A stretch of 64,000 nt of DNA from Caldilinea sp. CFX5 (GTDB lineage Bacteria > Chloroflexota > Anaerolineae > Caldilineales > Caldilineaceae): NCBI GenBank assembly GCA_021405325.1, contig QWII01000028.1:1-64000 (forward strand). The letters are read 5' to 3'. Below are positions 9,217 through 17,576 of the stretch, piece by piece. Made by a program: the position numbers and the translations under genes. The stretch's first letter is position 1, and each line of letters begins with the position of its first letter. Under the pieces are notes generated by a model. The model was not told the origin of the DNA. It saw nothing but the letters and a program-made list of their open reading frames with translations, and made no database searches.

Positions 9217-10295
9217 GATAGATCCACTCCATGACGGCGCGCTTCTTCGGTCAAAACATCATTGATCAGTTGGGACAACGTCCAGGGGTCCAGGGGTGGT
9301 TGGTTAGTCAGTTGGGTGGTTGTGCCAAAGGGAACCCCATGCGTTGGTTGGTTTTCACTCGCGGCGGTGGGCCACTCGGCCAACATGCCGGCAAAGTGCG
9401 GTATTGGTGCGTTTAGCGGCGGCAATGTTAATGACGATTGGCCGACAGACGCAGCAACAGGCTGGTCGGTGGCGAACGATGGGTGTACGGCTGGTTCATG
9501 GCCTACCGGCCATTGAATATTCCCGCCGGCAGATAAGACTGACGGAGCAGCCATCGACGACGCTTCCGCCATTCCTGGCTCCCGGCGCGCCACTGGTCCA
9601 AGATGGGCTGCCGGCGTTGTATTCAACAAGCTATCAACAACGGTCGCCAGCACGGTCATGGTCGTCAAGGGCGGCACAGTTGCCATCTTCTGATTGTCAC
9701 CTACATGGTCATTCGGCAACCCGTTTGGCTTCACTGGCAATCCGCTTGGTCCACTGTCCAGCAATGGCGCGCTAGGTTCAGCCTTTGCCAGCGTGTTGGC
9801 AACCATCGCGATTGGTGACGACGTTGTTGGTGGCGCTAGCTGCTGCTCAGGCGCCGCCGCGGTAGACGCCGGTGATGACGCGGTAAAGGTTGCGGTCTGT
9901 TTCTGACTGGTCAGCGCAAAGACCGGCGTCACGATCGTACTGCTCGGTGCGTTGACCGCCGCGACGGGCGGCGCCAGACGCGGCAGGCTTGTCAACGCAG
10001 CAGGCGGCAGCATCGATGGGCTGGCGGGCGCGCCCATCGCCGTTGCAACAGGTGAAGCGCCCGTAGAGCGCAGCGGCGGTTTCGGCGTCGGCTGCTGTGC
10101 TTCAAGTGTACTGACCGTCAACCCGGCAAAGGGTGAGAATGTAACCACATCCAACGTTGGCGTCAGGTCAGCCACTAATTGGTCCGGCGCCTGCAAGACT
10201 TCAGCCAGCAGGACGAGTGGTTCCTGAACGGTCTGTAACAAGGCGCGCACGGCAGGTAGCCGCTGTGGATTGGATGAGTTGCGCTGTTCGTCCAT
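9213..10295 (-). CDS. Pro/Ala/Thr-rich CIS-associated protein of unknown function
   Basis: This 360-aa protein has conserved-looking ends around a long low-complexity centre. Residues 1-60 (LPAVRALLQTVQEPLVLLAEVL) form an amphipathic helix. Residues about 70-330 are P, A, T, S and V rich and probably disordered. The final 30 residues, ending LINDVLTEEARRHGVDLS, form a charged helix of the kind seen at the ends of small eCIS-linked proteins. It overlaps the next gene by 4 nt and follows the chaperone-like gene after 90 nt. The shape suggests a flexible linker or adaptor whose tail docks on baseplate or tube. That is inference. Confidence 0.6.
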   Translation of the reverse strand: MDEQRNSSNPQRLPAVRALLQTVQEPLVLLAEVLQAPDQLVADLTPTLDVVTFSPFAGLTVSTLEAQQPTPKPPLRSTGASPVATAMGAPASPSMLPPAALTSLPRLAPPVAAVNAPSSTIVTPVFALTSQKQTATFTASSPASTAAAPEQQLAPPTTSSPIAMVANTLAKAEPSAPLLDSGPSGLPVKPNGLPNDHVGDNQKMATVPPLTTMTVLATVVDSLLNTTPAAHLGPVARREPGMAEASSMAAPSVLSAGGNIQWPVGHEPAVHPSFATDQPVAASVGQSSLTLPPLNAPIPHFAGMLAEWPTAASENQPTHGVPFGTTTQLTNQPPLDPWTLSQLINDVLTEEARRHGVDLS

Positions 10296-10385
10296 GATTT
10301 GTCTACCCCCATTCCATGATCGCAGCTTCGCGCGTTGGGGCGCACGCGAGCGAGGAGAAACCCAGGTGGCTCCTTTCGATCAATC

Positions 10386-10856
10386 TCATGGTTTGCTCCG
10401 CTTCAACATCTGCAAATGTAACAGCACTTGCCCCAACGTCAGGTTGTTGACCTCTTGCGGCGTCCAGCCAAACTCTTTCGCCAGAATAAAGGCGGCTTTC
10501 GCCAATGGCGCTTCCAACGCCTGGTTCATCTGTTCCTGACTGGTCGTGATACCGCTGAGGCGATTGACATGGTGGAGCAGAAATTGCACCAACCCCGCCG
10601 GCAAGGCGGCAACCTGTGCAATGGTCAGCGTCGGCTCGACCAGCGCCTGTTGCACCATGATGGCGGCCACCAAGGTGTCGTTCTCCTTAGCCGCACGCGT
10701 CGCCAGTTGCAGATCACGAATGGTCAATGGGCGCAGGCGCACTGTTTGCTCTGTCGCGCCGTTACTTGACTGACCATTCGGTGCCAGCAATGCCGCTGGA
10801 ATGGCAACGGTGTAACTAAGGGTGCTCCCGGCCAACAGTTCTTCCGCAGTTAACAT
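10386..10856 (-). CDS. phage tail assembly chaperone-like protein
   Basis: The 156-aa protein begins with a short beta-rich part ending VRLRPLTIRDLQLATRAAKE, the typical signature of tail assembly proteins that pair with tube or tape measure. It continues as helices (LPAGLVQFLLHHVNRLSGI, LAKAAFILAKEFGWTPQEVNNL). The last motif, helical with GWTPQEV, is common in phage/eCIS chaperones. The ATG overlaps the stop codon of the tube gene (TAATG at 10854-10858), so the two are translationally coupled, which fits a chaperone made with the tube. No frameshift site is seen. Confidence 0.62.
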   Translation of the reverse strand: MLTAEELLAGSTLSYTVAIPAALLAPNGQSSNGATEQTVRLRPLTIRDLQLATRAAKENDTLVAAIMVQQALVEPTLTIAQVAALPAGLVQFLLHHVNRLSGITTSQEQMNQALEAPLAKAAFILAKEFGWTPQEVNNLTLGQVLLHLQMLKRSKP

Positions 10857-11350
10857 TAGGCAGCATCCTCAACGGTAATGTAGAGCGCCTGGAAGTTGAC
10901 CGATTCCAACACAAAGTCATCTTCCGGCATGGCATAGACCCAGTGATCGAGCTTGACATCATGCAAGGTCAACGTGTTGGTGACATTGGGGAGCGCGGCA
11001 TTCGCCAGCAACAACGAAATGTTGAACGACGGCTGCACCCAACTCGCCGCCGGGCGACCATCGGCAGCGACGCCCAATAACAACTTCACCATGGCGCCGT
11101 TGATATAGGCCCGACCAATCGTGCCGCGCACAGAGACATTACCCGGTCGCAACTCGGTCGCATAGCGTTGACCGATCTCATGAAAAGCGCGCACTTCCGA
11201 ATGCACTTCGACGCGCACATTTTGTACACGCCCCACTGTCGCCAGGTTATACGCAGAAAGCACGGTATCGGCCTGATCGCCCTCCGGCCCTTGCACCTTG
11301 GCCAGGGTAATCGAACCATCAGCGCCGGTAAAGACACTTGAATTTGCCAT
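10856..11350 (-). CDS. contractile tail / eCIS inner tube protein
   Basis: The 164-aa product has the size and beta-rich pattern of tail tube proteins (gp19/Hcp-like fold). Its core GNVSVRGTIGRAYINGAMVKLLLG and the end LTLHDVKLDHWVYAMPEDDFVLESVNFQAL resemble tube proteins, where a long beta-strand ends in a conserved E-x-V-x-F-x-A segment. It polymerises into the hollow needle inside the sheath. It lies directly downstream of the sheath gene, the canonical order. The start at 11350 has AAAAGGAG 8 nt upstream, one of the strongest ribosome-binding sites in the locus, as expected for an abundant structural protein. Confidence 0.85.
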   Translation of the reverse strand: MANSSVFTGADGSITLAKVQGPEGDQADTVLSAYNLATVGRVQNVRVEVHSEVRAFHEIGQRYATELRPGNVSVRGTIGRAYINGAMVKLLLGVAADGRPAASWVQPSFNISLLLANAALPNVTNTLTLHDVKLDHWVYAMPEDDFVLESVNFQALYITVEDAA

Positions 11351-11367
11351 TGCACTGCTCCTTTTTA

Positions 11368-11484
11368 GTCAGTCAGTGGGTTAGTGAGTCAGTCAGACAG
11401 TGGGTCAGTCAGACAGTGGGTCAGTGAGTCAGTCATCAATACCGTCCTACTGATTTACTGTCCTACTGATTTACTGTCCTACTC
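11368..11484. repeat. microsatellite-like repeat between sheath and tube genes
   Basis: This stretch is built from short reiterated words, GTCAGTCAGACAGTGG-type on one side (11368-11435) and two copies of TCCTACTGATTTACTG on the other (11453-11485). The two sides are partly complementary (CAGTAAATCAGTAGGA versus CAGTCAGACAGTGG), so an imperfect hairpin is possible. It fills nearly the whole sheath-tube gap and resembles the CAGTGAGACAGTGAGA repeat at 54515-54552. It may set relative sheath and tube expression. Confidence 0.7.
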
Positions 11485-11496
11485 ACCGAAGATTGC

Positions 11497-12573
11497 TCAC
11501 TGCAACACCATCGTCACCGCAATAAAGTCGATGCTAAAGGTCGGTTGCAAGGTGACATTGACGAGACAGCGACCGGCGATCTCATCCTGGCGGGAAGCGG
11601 TCACCTCTAGTTCATAGGTGATGAGCGCTTCGTCTTGCACCATGGTGGTGAGAAAGCCGTCGATGGCCCCTTGCAGCGCCTTGCGCACCCGTTGGTTGTT
11701 CAAGCGACCGATAAAGGGGTTGCTCACCTGGCGGATGCCGGCCTTGGCAAAGTCGGTGATACGCCGGGTGGTGATCTGGGTAAAGGCGCCATTGTCGGTG
11801 GTGACGCCACGCACAATCCGCACCCCCTGCCGCTCTTCCAGCAGGCAGATGCGCGACTTGACCAGATCGACCATCTCACCATAGGTGAATTTCTGCGCCA
11901 GCTTGACCACACCGGGCAGGACTTTGTTGGTGGGACTGGTTTGCGGGGTCAGGGAGCTGATCAAACCGGCGACGACGGCAGCGCTATAGGTGCCGGGTAA
12001 GGTGACAGTGGCTTTGGCGACGGCGTCAAAGGCTTCGATGCCGGGCGCTGTAAAGATGATGCGGTCATTACCGGCCACCTGGCCTTTGATGTCAGCAGAT
12101 GTGCTCTTATCCGAACCAATGACCGCTATCACATCCTTGCCGTTGCCCTCGGCGCCATCGACCAGGCTCCCGAAGACAGCTTTGGCGGTGTCGGTGCTTA
12201 ACTGGGGTGCGACCAGAATGTTGACCTCTTCTTTGAGTAATTCGTTGAAAGCGGCGGTAAATTCGGGCTGCCCCGGGTTGCCGGCGGGCAGGAGCGCACG
12301 GGCAAAAACCGTGCGGGCGCCGTTCTGATAGAGCAACTCCAGCCCACGGGTCAGGTTGAGGGCGCCGGTGCTAAGGGCGTCATAATTGCCAAAGATGGCC
12401 TTGGCGCTTTCAAAATCGGACAACACATGGGTCGCGCCGTCGCCCTGGCTGGCGGTGCCGACAATGCCAATGTTGCCGCTGGAGATGCCGCCGGCGCTGA
12501 TCAATGCCTCGGCGCGCACACGGACATAGGTGCCTGGTATGACCAGTTCCGATAAGACAAAATCCTCTGCCAT
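11497..12573 (-). CDS. contractile tail / eCIS sheath protein
   Basis: The 358-aa protein is a tail sheath of the gp18/Pvc2 type, which surrounds the tube and contracts. Seen features are the N-terminal VIPGTYVRVRAEA, the early GNIGIVGTASQGDG, RGLELLYQNGARTVFARAL, a middle KDVIAVIGSDKST, and a C-terminal domain with VRIVRGVTTDNGAFTQITTRR, NNQRVRKALQGAIDGFL and a final beta strand VNVTLQPTFSIDFIAVTMVL. That strand matches the C-terminal arm used for inter-subunit mesh. The size matches short eCIS sheaths (about 350 aa). I chose the ATG at 12573 because AGAGGAGG lies 9 nt upstream. An open frame continuing upstream to 13107 is Arg-rich and crosses a hairpin, so it is not coding. Confidence 0.92.
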   Translation of the reverse strand: MAEDFVLSELVIPGTYVRVRAEALISAGGISSGNIGIVGTASQGDGATHVLSDFESAKAIFGNYDALSTGALNLTRGLELLYQNGARTVFARALLPAGNPGQPEFTAAFNELLKEEVNILVAPQLSTDTAKAVFGSLVDGAEGNGKDVIAVIGSDKSTSADIKGQVAGNDRIIFTAPGIEAFDAVAKATVTLPGTYSAAVVAGLISSLTPQTSPTNKVLPGVVKLAQKFTYGEMVDLVKSRICLLEERQGVRIVRGVTTDNGAFTQITTRRITDFAKAGIRQVSNPFIGRLNNQRVRKALQGAIDGFLTTMVQDEALITYELEVTASRQDEIAGRCLVNVTLQPTFSIDFIAVTMVLQ

Positions 12574-12663
12574 GAAACTTGCCTCCTCTGGGTTATTGAA
12601 TGTTCCAGAAAATCTACGACTATGTTTGATAAACGGTGTACAGCGAAATTTTCGGGCAAACCG

Positions 12664-12747
12664 GGACACAACAACGGATTTCGGAAGCAACGGATTTCGC
12701 CTGACGCAAGGAAAAATCCGTTGCTTCCGAAATCCGTTGTTGTGTCC
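12664..12747. repeat. perfect 34-bp inverted repeat at the end of the terminator-like gene
   Basis: Arms at 12664-12697 and 12714-12747 are perfectly complementary over 34 bp, with a 16-nt loop. Each arm itself contains the word CGGATTTCGG/CAACGGATTT. The right arm touches the stop codon of the upstream gene, so the element is the immediate 3' end of that transcript and lies 90 nt before the sheath start. There is no poly-U run. It may terminate or process the mRNA to separate a minor component from the abundant sheath. Confidence 0.92.
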
Positions 12748-13733
12748 TAGTTCACCACCTGCGCGCCATTTGCGCTGATACGCAACCGTTCGGTCTGCAA
12801 GACGGCGCCATCCAGGCCAAGCTGTTGGGTCAGGCGCACTTCTTCGATCAATTCGCCGCCGGTGAGCGGTTCTTGGGTTAGTTCTAAATGAGTCGTGTAG
12901 AGCAAATCCTGGCGCCAGGCAGTGATGGGCGTGGTGGCGGCAGTGGCGAGGATAGCGGTGCCGGGGTCGATAACCGTGGCGGCAGGGGCGGGGGCAGCGC
13001 GGCGGCGACGACGAGGCGCGCCTGACGGATCGGCGATGGCCGGCGGCGTAATCACAGGAATCGTCGTCAGTGGGAGTGAAGTAGTCACGGCCGCGGCGGC
13101 AACCCAAAATGGCTGGCCGTTAAAACAACAGCCCTGGACAAAGGCGGCATCAGTGGTGCGGCCCAGCACTTCAAAGGTTTGGCCCTGTTGCGCCTGTCCC
13201 AGTACGATAGCGTTGCCGACAGGTGCATTGAGCAGGTCAGTGTTATTAGCGTTGATCGTGAAATGAGGCGGGGCCGGCGGCAAGGGAGCGACAATGGCAG
13301 CGTTCATATTGGCCAGGGAACAGGTCAGAAACAGAGCGCGGTTGAGAACGCCCGCCGGCGCTTCCCACTGTCGAGCGCGCCGGGGCCAGGTCAGGGCGGT
13401 GATGGCATCGCGCAGCGTCGCCAGTTGGGGTCGCGTTACAGCCCAGAGGGTTAGGGTCAGTTCACCCACGCCGGTCGCACCGGTAATCTCGCCCAGATCG
13501 ACCAGGGCGCCATCGATGCGTTCTTGCTTCACCCCAATCGCGCCGCCGATACCGGTGCTGCGCACGCTTTTGATCGTCGCCGTCACAGTGACAAAGGGCA
13601 ACTGACTCACCAGACCGGGCAGATAGTCACCGATCAGAACCTGACTGCGTAGATCAGGCGGCAGATCGGCTTGCAAAATGGCAATGGCATGTTGGGTGCT
13701 TTCCTGGGCAAAACGACCGGCAGACAAGGACAT
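12747..13733 (-). CDS. CIS-locus protein, possibly tail terminator-like, with SH3-like segment
   Basis: The 328-aa product is not confidently assigned. Residues about 1-120 include VGELTLTLWAVTRPQLATLRDAI, a strand-helix pattern like tail terminator/completion proteins. The gene lies immediately upstream of the sheath, where eCIS loci often carry the DUF4255/Pvc16 terminator, but I do not see clear DUF4255 motifs. Residues about 155-220 (LLNAPVGNAIVLGQAQQGQTF and VQGCCFNGQPFWVAAAAV) resemble a bacterial SH3 domain. A linker with five consecutive Arg follows (near 245-250), and the C-terminus is beta-rich (LTQQLGLDGAVLQTERLRI). The ATG at 13733 follows AGGAAGG. A TTG 21 nt earlier is less likely. 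Confidence 0.55.
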   Translation of the reverse strand: MSLSAGRFAQESTQHAIAILQADLPPDLRSQVLIGDYLPGLVSQLPFVTVTATIKSVRSTGIGGAIGVKQERIDGALVDLGEITGATGVGELTLTLWAVTRPQLATLRDAITALTWPRRARQWEAPAGVLNRALFLTCSLANMNAAIVAPLPPAPPHFTINANNTDLLNAPVGNAIVLGQAQQGQTFEVLGRTTDAAFVQGCCFNGQPFWVAAAAVTTSLPLTTIPVITPPAIADPSGAPRRRRRAAPAPAATVIDPGTAILATAATTPITAWRQDLLYTTHLELTQEPLTGGELIEEVRLTQQLGLDGAVLQTERLRISANGAQVVN

Positions 13734-13829
13734 AGGCGCCTTCCTGGCTTCCAACCATTCATGGTAACAGGGCTATCTACTCAATGAACGGAAGAGCCAG
13801 AAATTTTCCGGTATGATATGGGAGGGAAT

Positions 13830-13901
13830 ACAGACGCGGATTCAGGTAGCGCGGATTGATTAGCAGACCAATCCACGCTACCTGAATCCGCGTCTGTATC
13901 C
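13830..13901. repeat. 31-bp inverted repeat downstream of the vWA gene
   Basis: Arms at 13830-13860 and 13871-13901 pair over 31 bp with one G-T mismatch and a 10-nt loop. The element begins 3 nt after the vWA stop codon (minus strand) and ends about 100 nt before the next gene. The words ACGCGGATT and CGGATTCAGG recall the element at 38712-38894, so these hairpins draw on a shared vocabulary. A transcription-terminator or mRNA-stabilising role is inferred. Confidence 0.9.
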
Positions 13902-13904
13902 TCT

Positions 13905-16031
13905 TTAATCGATTCGCTGGGCTGGAATCAATGTAATGATCACCCGCGCAACGCCCGTACCGTCATGGCCGCCGTTGATCGACCGATTGAACCCAAGATA
14001 CAGACTATAATTTACCTCTCCTTCGCGATCCGGTTGCCCATTCAGCGCAAAGAGATAGGGCGAGTCAAAGACCTCAATCCCGCCGGCAGCGCTGATCCCC
14101 AGATGTTGGTCGCTCACTTCCAGGCTGATGGTCTCGCCGGCGCGCACGGCGTCATTGCGGCGCGAGAGCAAACGACGGCCATCGCCAGTTTGGTCGATAG
14201 GCGTGTTGTCATTGCCATAGACTAGGAGATCCCCAGCCAGGATCTGCACTTCGGCGTCATTGCTCTGTGTCCCCATGTCACCCCCGCTGCCTTGGTTGCT
14301 GATCGAATCGCCCAGGTTGACGCTCCACCCACTCGGCGCGCCGCTGTAGGTGATATCAAAGCGGGCGCGGGCATAGCCGGTGGCAAACGGGCCTACGGTT
14401 AGTTGATAGAGGGCATGATTGTCACGCCATTCCAGCAGTTGAAGGGCGCTGATCCGGTCACAATCGTGGCGGGCCGCGACCAGATCCACTGTACAAGAAA
14501 CCGGTTGCGGTTGGGGCGCTGGCGTTGGCGTAGGCAACGGCGACGGTTGGGGCCAGGGCTGAGACGCCGCGGGATTTTGCGCCCCAGTCGTGATCCGCAC
14601 CAGCTTGGCCAGTTCTTCGCGCACCAGCCGCACCACCAGCCGATCCAGTGTATCAACCGAGTAGTTGTCCACATCGTGGCTGGTTTCCGTGCCGGGACCG
14701 CTGGCCGGATTGCCGCCGTCGGCGTAGGTCAGGAAGACAAACTTGCCGCCGGTAAATTGGGCCAGTTGGCGGAAGATATATTCGCCATCCGCTTCCAACC
14801 CGCTCGCACCGACCGGGAAGAGTTTAATGCCCCGACGCACGGCTTCGATCATGTCGGTGTCATAGCTGAACGATTCATCGCCATAATCGAGATGGGGCGG
14901 GGCGTCGGCCACAAGCAAGACCATGCGCACAGCGTCGTCGGTGCGCCAACTCAATCCATGGATCGAGCGGTGGAGCGCTTCGTTGAGCGATTCCGGGGTG
15001 TCGCCGCCGCCATCGGCCCGTAATGCGGCCAGCGTTTGTTGAAATTGACCTAAATCATACGTGAAGTCGTAGGGGCGCACCACAAATTCGTCGCCCCGAT
15101 CGCGATAGGCGACCAGACCATAGCGAATATCTGGCTGCTCCGGCAGGCGGGCGATCTGGTCGGCGATGCCGGCCATTGAGGCTTTGAGTTTGTCGATCTC
15201 GTCGCCCATGGAGCCGGTGGCGTCGATCAGGAAGAGGAGATCCAGTTGGGCGTTGGCACGACGGGGCGGGTCGGCCAGCGTTAATGTCCACTGCTCATCA
15301 GTGGTTTGACCATTGGTACGGGCAAAGGTCTGGCTTTGCGCCACCCAGCCTTTGCTGGCTTTGACCCGATACTCACTGGTTTGGCGCTGCCAGTAACCGC
15401 TATCCAGCGCCCGTGGGTGAAAGAACACCTGACCGCCGGCATCGGTGCGCCCGGTAAAGAGCAGTTGGTCATTGGCAAAGACCTCCACCAGCGCATCATG
15501 GAGCGGGAGGGCATGTTGATCGACCACCCGAATGACATACCGTTCGCTGACATCGCGTTCTTTGACCCAGAGACCCTGGTGGCGAACGCGGTAGGCCAAA
15601 TAGTCGCGCCACTTTTCGTTATCATCGGTTACACCGGCGGTGACCGGTTCATATTGCATCACCGCCTGATTGACCGCAACGGGAGCGCTTGCTTCGACCA
15701 CTGTACCATACAAAGCAGCCGGGGCCGGCGTTCCTTCCGAGACAGGCAACGCTATGACCGCCCCAACCGCAGCAGCAGCGTTATTCAGCGGTATGGGTGA
15801 AGTGGTGGGCGCAGGAAGAACGGCGGCGGTTTCGCCCAGAGTCGTAACTGTCGTCTCTGTAACAGCCGTAATGGCTACTACCTGGTCAGCTTCGTTCGCT
15901 GGGGCGGCGTTTGCCGTGTCGGCTTGAGCCGCTGGTTGCGCTGTGGGTTGCTGCACCAGACAACTACTGTTGGCAAGCAGGAACAGCGCCAGCAATAGCA
16001 GAAGATAAGTCGAGCGACGCGATGGCGGCAT
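13905..16031 (-). CDS. exported von Willebrand factor A domain protein
   Basis: The 708-aa protein starts with a signal peptide (LLLLLALFLLANSSC) whose Cys suggests a lipoprotein, although the -3 residue (N) is a poor lipobox. Residues about 30-130 are a Pro/Ala/Thr-rich spacer, and 150-250 is a beta-sandwich-like part. A vWA domain follows from about 265 to 440 with a complete MIDAS: FLIDATGSM near 267-275, GGGDTPES, and VADAPPH near 372. After a PTPTPAPQPQP linker near 500 comes a beta-rich C-terminal domain. vWA domains bind protein ligands through a metal ion, so surface adhesion or sensing is plausible. The gene is first in the CIS-direction block but is separated by a hairpin, so functional linkage is inference. 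GAAAGGA lies about 9 nt before the start. Confidence 0.8.
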   Translation of the reverse strand: MPPSRRSTYLLLLLALFLLANSSCLVQQPTAQPAAQADTANAAPANEADQVVAITAVTETTVTTLGETAAVLPAPTTSPIPLNNAAAAVGAVIALPVSEGTPAPAALYGTVVEASAPVAVNQAVMQYEPVTAGVTDDNEKWRDYLAYRVRHQGLWVKERDVSERYVIRVVDQHALPLHDALVEVFANDQLLFTGRTDAGGQVFFHPRALDSGYWQRQTSEYRVKASKGWVAQSQTFARTNGQTTDEQWTLTLADPPRRANAQLDLLFLIDATGSMGDEIDKLKASMAGIADQIARLPEQPDIRYGLVAYRDRGDEFVVRPYDFTYDLGQFQQTLAALRADGGGDTPESLNEALHRSIHGLSWRTDDAVRMVLLVADAPPHLDYGDESFSYDTDMIEAVRRGIKLFPVGASGLEADGEYIFRQLAQFTGGKFVFLTYADGGNPASGPGTETSHDVDNYSVDTLDRLVVRLVREELAKLVRITTGAQNPAASQPWPQPSPLPTPTPAPQPQPVSCTVDLVAARHDCDRISALQLLEWRDNHALYQLTVGPFATGYARARFDITYSGAPSGWSVNLGDSISNQGSGGDMGTQSNDAEVQILAGDLLVYGNDNTPIDQTGDGRRLLSRRNDAVRAGETISLEVSDQHLGISAAGGIEVFDSPYLFALNGQPDREGEVNYSLYLGFNRSINGGHDGTGVARVIITLIPAQRID

Positions 16032-16292
16032 GATCGGATTTCCTTTCTACATGCGAAATGGTTAGCCTCTCTTCACTCTAGCGCACTTCGGCTCCATAGA
16101 GTCGGCGGAAAAGCGCCGCGGTCACTCCGAGTTTTCGGAGCAACCTTGTGTTATGCTCCTCCACGAATCATTCGACTTGAATGCAGGCGCTACCAGGTGC
16201 AAAATCACGCAACACGAATCACGAATCACGCAACACGAATCACGGCGACCCTAACAAACATGGGGTATAATTAAGGAAAGGGCGGTTACCCT
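16032..16292. promoter_or_regulatory. divergent intergenic region between the vWA gene and the STAND operon
   Basis: No gene is visible. The region must hold promoters in both directions. On the plus strand a consensus -10 box TATAAT lies at 16266-16271, but no good -35 box is seen 17 nt upstream. Positions 16206-16245 carry reiterated ACACGAATCACG / ATCACGCAAC words, the reverse of the repeat seen near 778-808. Confidence 0.5.
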
Positions 16293-17576
16293 TTGTGGAG
16301 TGACACACGGCAACAACATCTCACCCAATCTTTGGATGGTCAACCTATGGCGGCTTCGCCGGCCAAATTTGCCCAGTTGCTCAGCGAGGGAGTGCATCGC
16401 GTGCGGCTGGGCGAAGGCAAATCGGTGCAAATTGTGCAAGACGAGCTGGGCTACGCCTTGGGACGTGAGGGCGGCTCGGCCATTGAATATTGGCGCAAAG
16501 GCCACATTCCCCCGCGCTTGGCCGAGGTGGAACAATTGGCACGCGAGCTTGTCCGCCGGGGCCGGTTGGATGCGCCCTGGCTGGAACAATTTCTCCAAAG
16601 CGCCGGCCACCCAACTCCAACCGCGCTCACGGCTGAACTCTTTGCGACCAATCGCTCAATCACCCAATTACCCAATCAACGCACCACCCCGCCACCCCGC
16701 CTTGCACCCTTCGTCGTCGGCCCGCCAGTGACCCATCCCAGCCAATTTTTTGGCCGGGAGAGCGAAGTCAAACGCATTTTTAGCTTGTGGAAACGCCACC
16801 CGTTGCAAAATGTGGCGGTCATCGGCCCAAAGCGGAGCGGAAAAACCTCACTGCTCCACTTTGTGCGCACGGTGACAACCACGCTCCCCAACCAGTTACG
16901 CCCGGAGCAGCGGGTCGAGTGGCTACCCCACGCCGACCGCTATCGCTGGGTCTATGTTGATTTTCAGGATGCGCGCATGGGACAGCAGGAACGGCTCTTG
17001 CGCCATATTTTGACCAGCCTGGCGCTGCCCGTCCCCACCCCTTGTGACCTGAGCAACTTTCTCGATGTGATGAGTCAACAGGTGACAACGCCGACTTTGA
17101 TTCTGCTCGATGAAATTGGCGCGGCGCTGGCCGCGCCGGAGCTGGATCTGCCCTTCTGGTGGAGTATGCGTTCGCTGGGCAGCAACCTGACCGGCGGCAA
17201 CCTGGCCTTTCTGCTGGCGGCCCATGACATGCCGGCCCACCTGGCGCAGGAACAGGGCAAACCCTCGCCCTTTTTCAATATCTTCGGCCATGTATTAAAG
17301 CTTGGCCCGCTGGAAGCGGCGGCAGCAGAGCGGTTGATGGACGCTGCCCCCCGTGCCTTTCCGTCCGCTGATCGTGCTTGGTTGTTGGCACAAAGTGGCG
17401 GCTGGCCCTTTCTGCTCCAACTGCTCTGCGATACCCGCTTGACCGCGTTGGAAGAAGAGACAGCAGCGGAACAATGGCGCGCCGAGGGGTTGACGCGGAT
17501 TGAGCCATATCGATCGCTGGTAACACAAGGGGCAACAAGTCCTAGCCAAACGGCAACAGAGGGAGATGCCCCATGA
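16293..17576 (+). CDS. STAND-type ATPase with HTH-like N-terminal domain
   Basis: The 427-aa protein has an N-terminal helical domain (residues about 20-100: VQIVQDELGYALGREGGS, EYWRKGHIPPRL, LARELVRRGRLDAPWLEQFL) that I recognise from the front of many Chloroflexota STAND/NB-ARC proteins. A Pro-rich linker and a P-loop NTPase module follow: FFGRESEVKRI, Walker A GPKRSGKTS near 178-186, and Walker B LILLDEIG near 269. The protein ends shortly after the NTPase arm with no TPR, WD40 or other sensor repeats, so it is a minimal form. A TTG at 16293 is the longest start. The ATG at 16347 begins MAASPAKFAQ and is also plausible. It is coupled by a 4-nt overlap to the next ATPase gene, suggesting a joint signalling unit. 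Confidence 0.75.
   Translation: MWSDTRQQHLTQSLDGQPMAASPAKFAQLLSEGVHRVRLGEGKSVQIVQDELGYALGREGGSAIEYWRKGHIPPRLAEVEQLARELVRRGRLDAPWLEQFLQSAGHPTPTALTAELFATNRSITQLPNQRTTPPPRLAPFVVGPPVTHPSQFFGRESEVKRIFSLWKRHPLQNVAVIGPKRSGKTSLLHFVRTVTTTLPNQLRPEQRVEWLPHADRYRWVYVDFQDARMGQQERLLRHILTSLALPVPTPCDLSNFLDVMSQQVTTPTLILLDEIGAALAAPELDLPFWWSMRSLGSNLTGGNLAFLLAAHDMPAHLAQEQGKPSPFFNIFGHVLKLGPLEAAAAERLMDAAPRAFPSADRAWLLAQSGGWPFLLQLLCDTRLTALEEETAAEQWRAEGLTRIEPYRSLVTQGATSPSQTATEGDAP

Noticed and set aside
12574..13107. N-terminal extension of the sheath protein
   Set aside because: The extension is Arg/Pro/Ser-rich, crosses a perfect hairpin and overlaps the neighbouring gene. The ATG at 12573 has an excellent ribosome-binding site.
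148..13733. Ordinary prophage
   Set aside because: No capsid, portal, terminase, lysis or integrase gene is seen in or beside the locus. The left flank is unseen, so this is a lean, not proof.
12747..13733. DUF4255 (Pvc16 terminator) assignment
   Set aside because: Position fits, but I could not see the DUF4255 sequence pattern, so I kept a neutral name.
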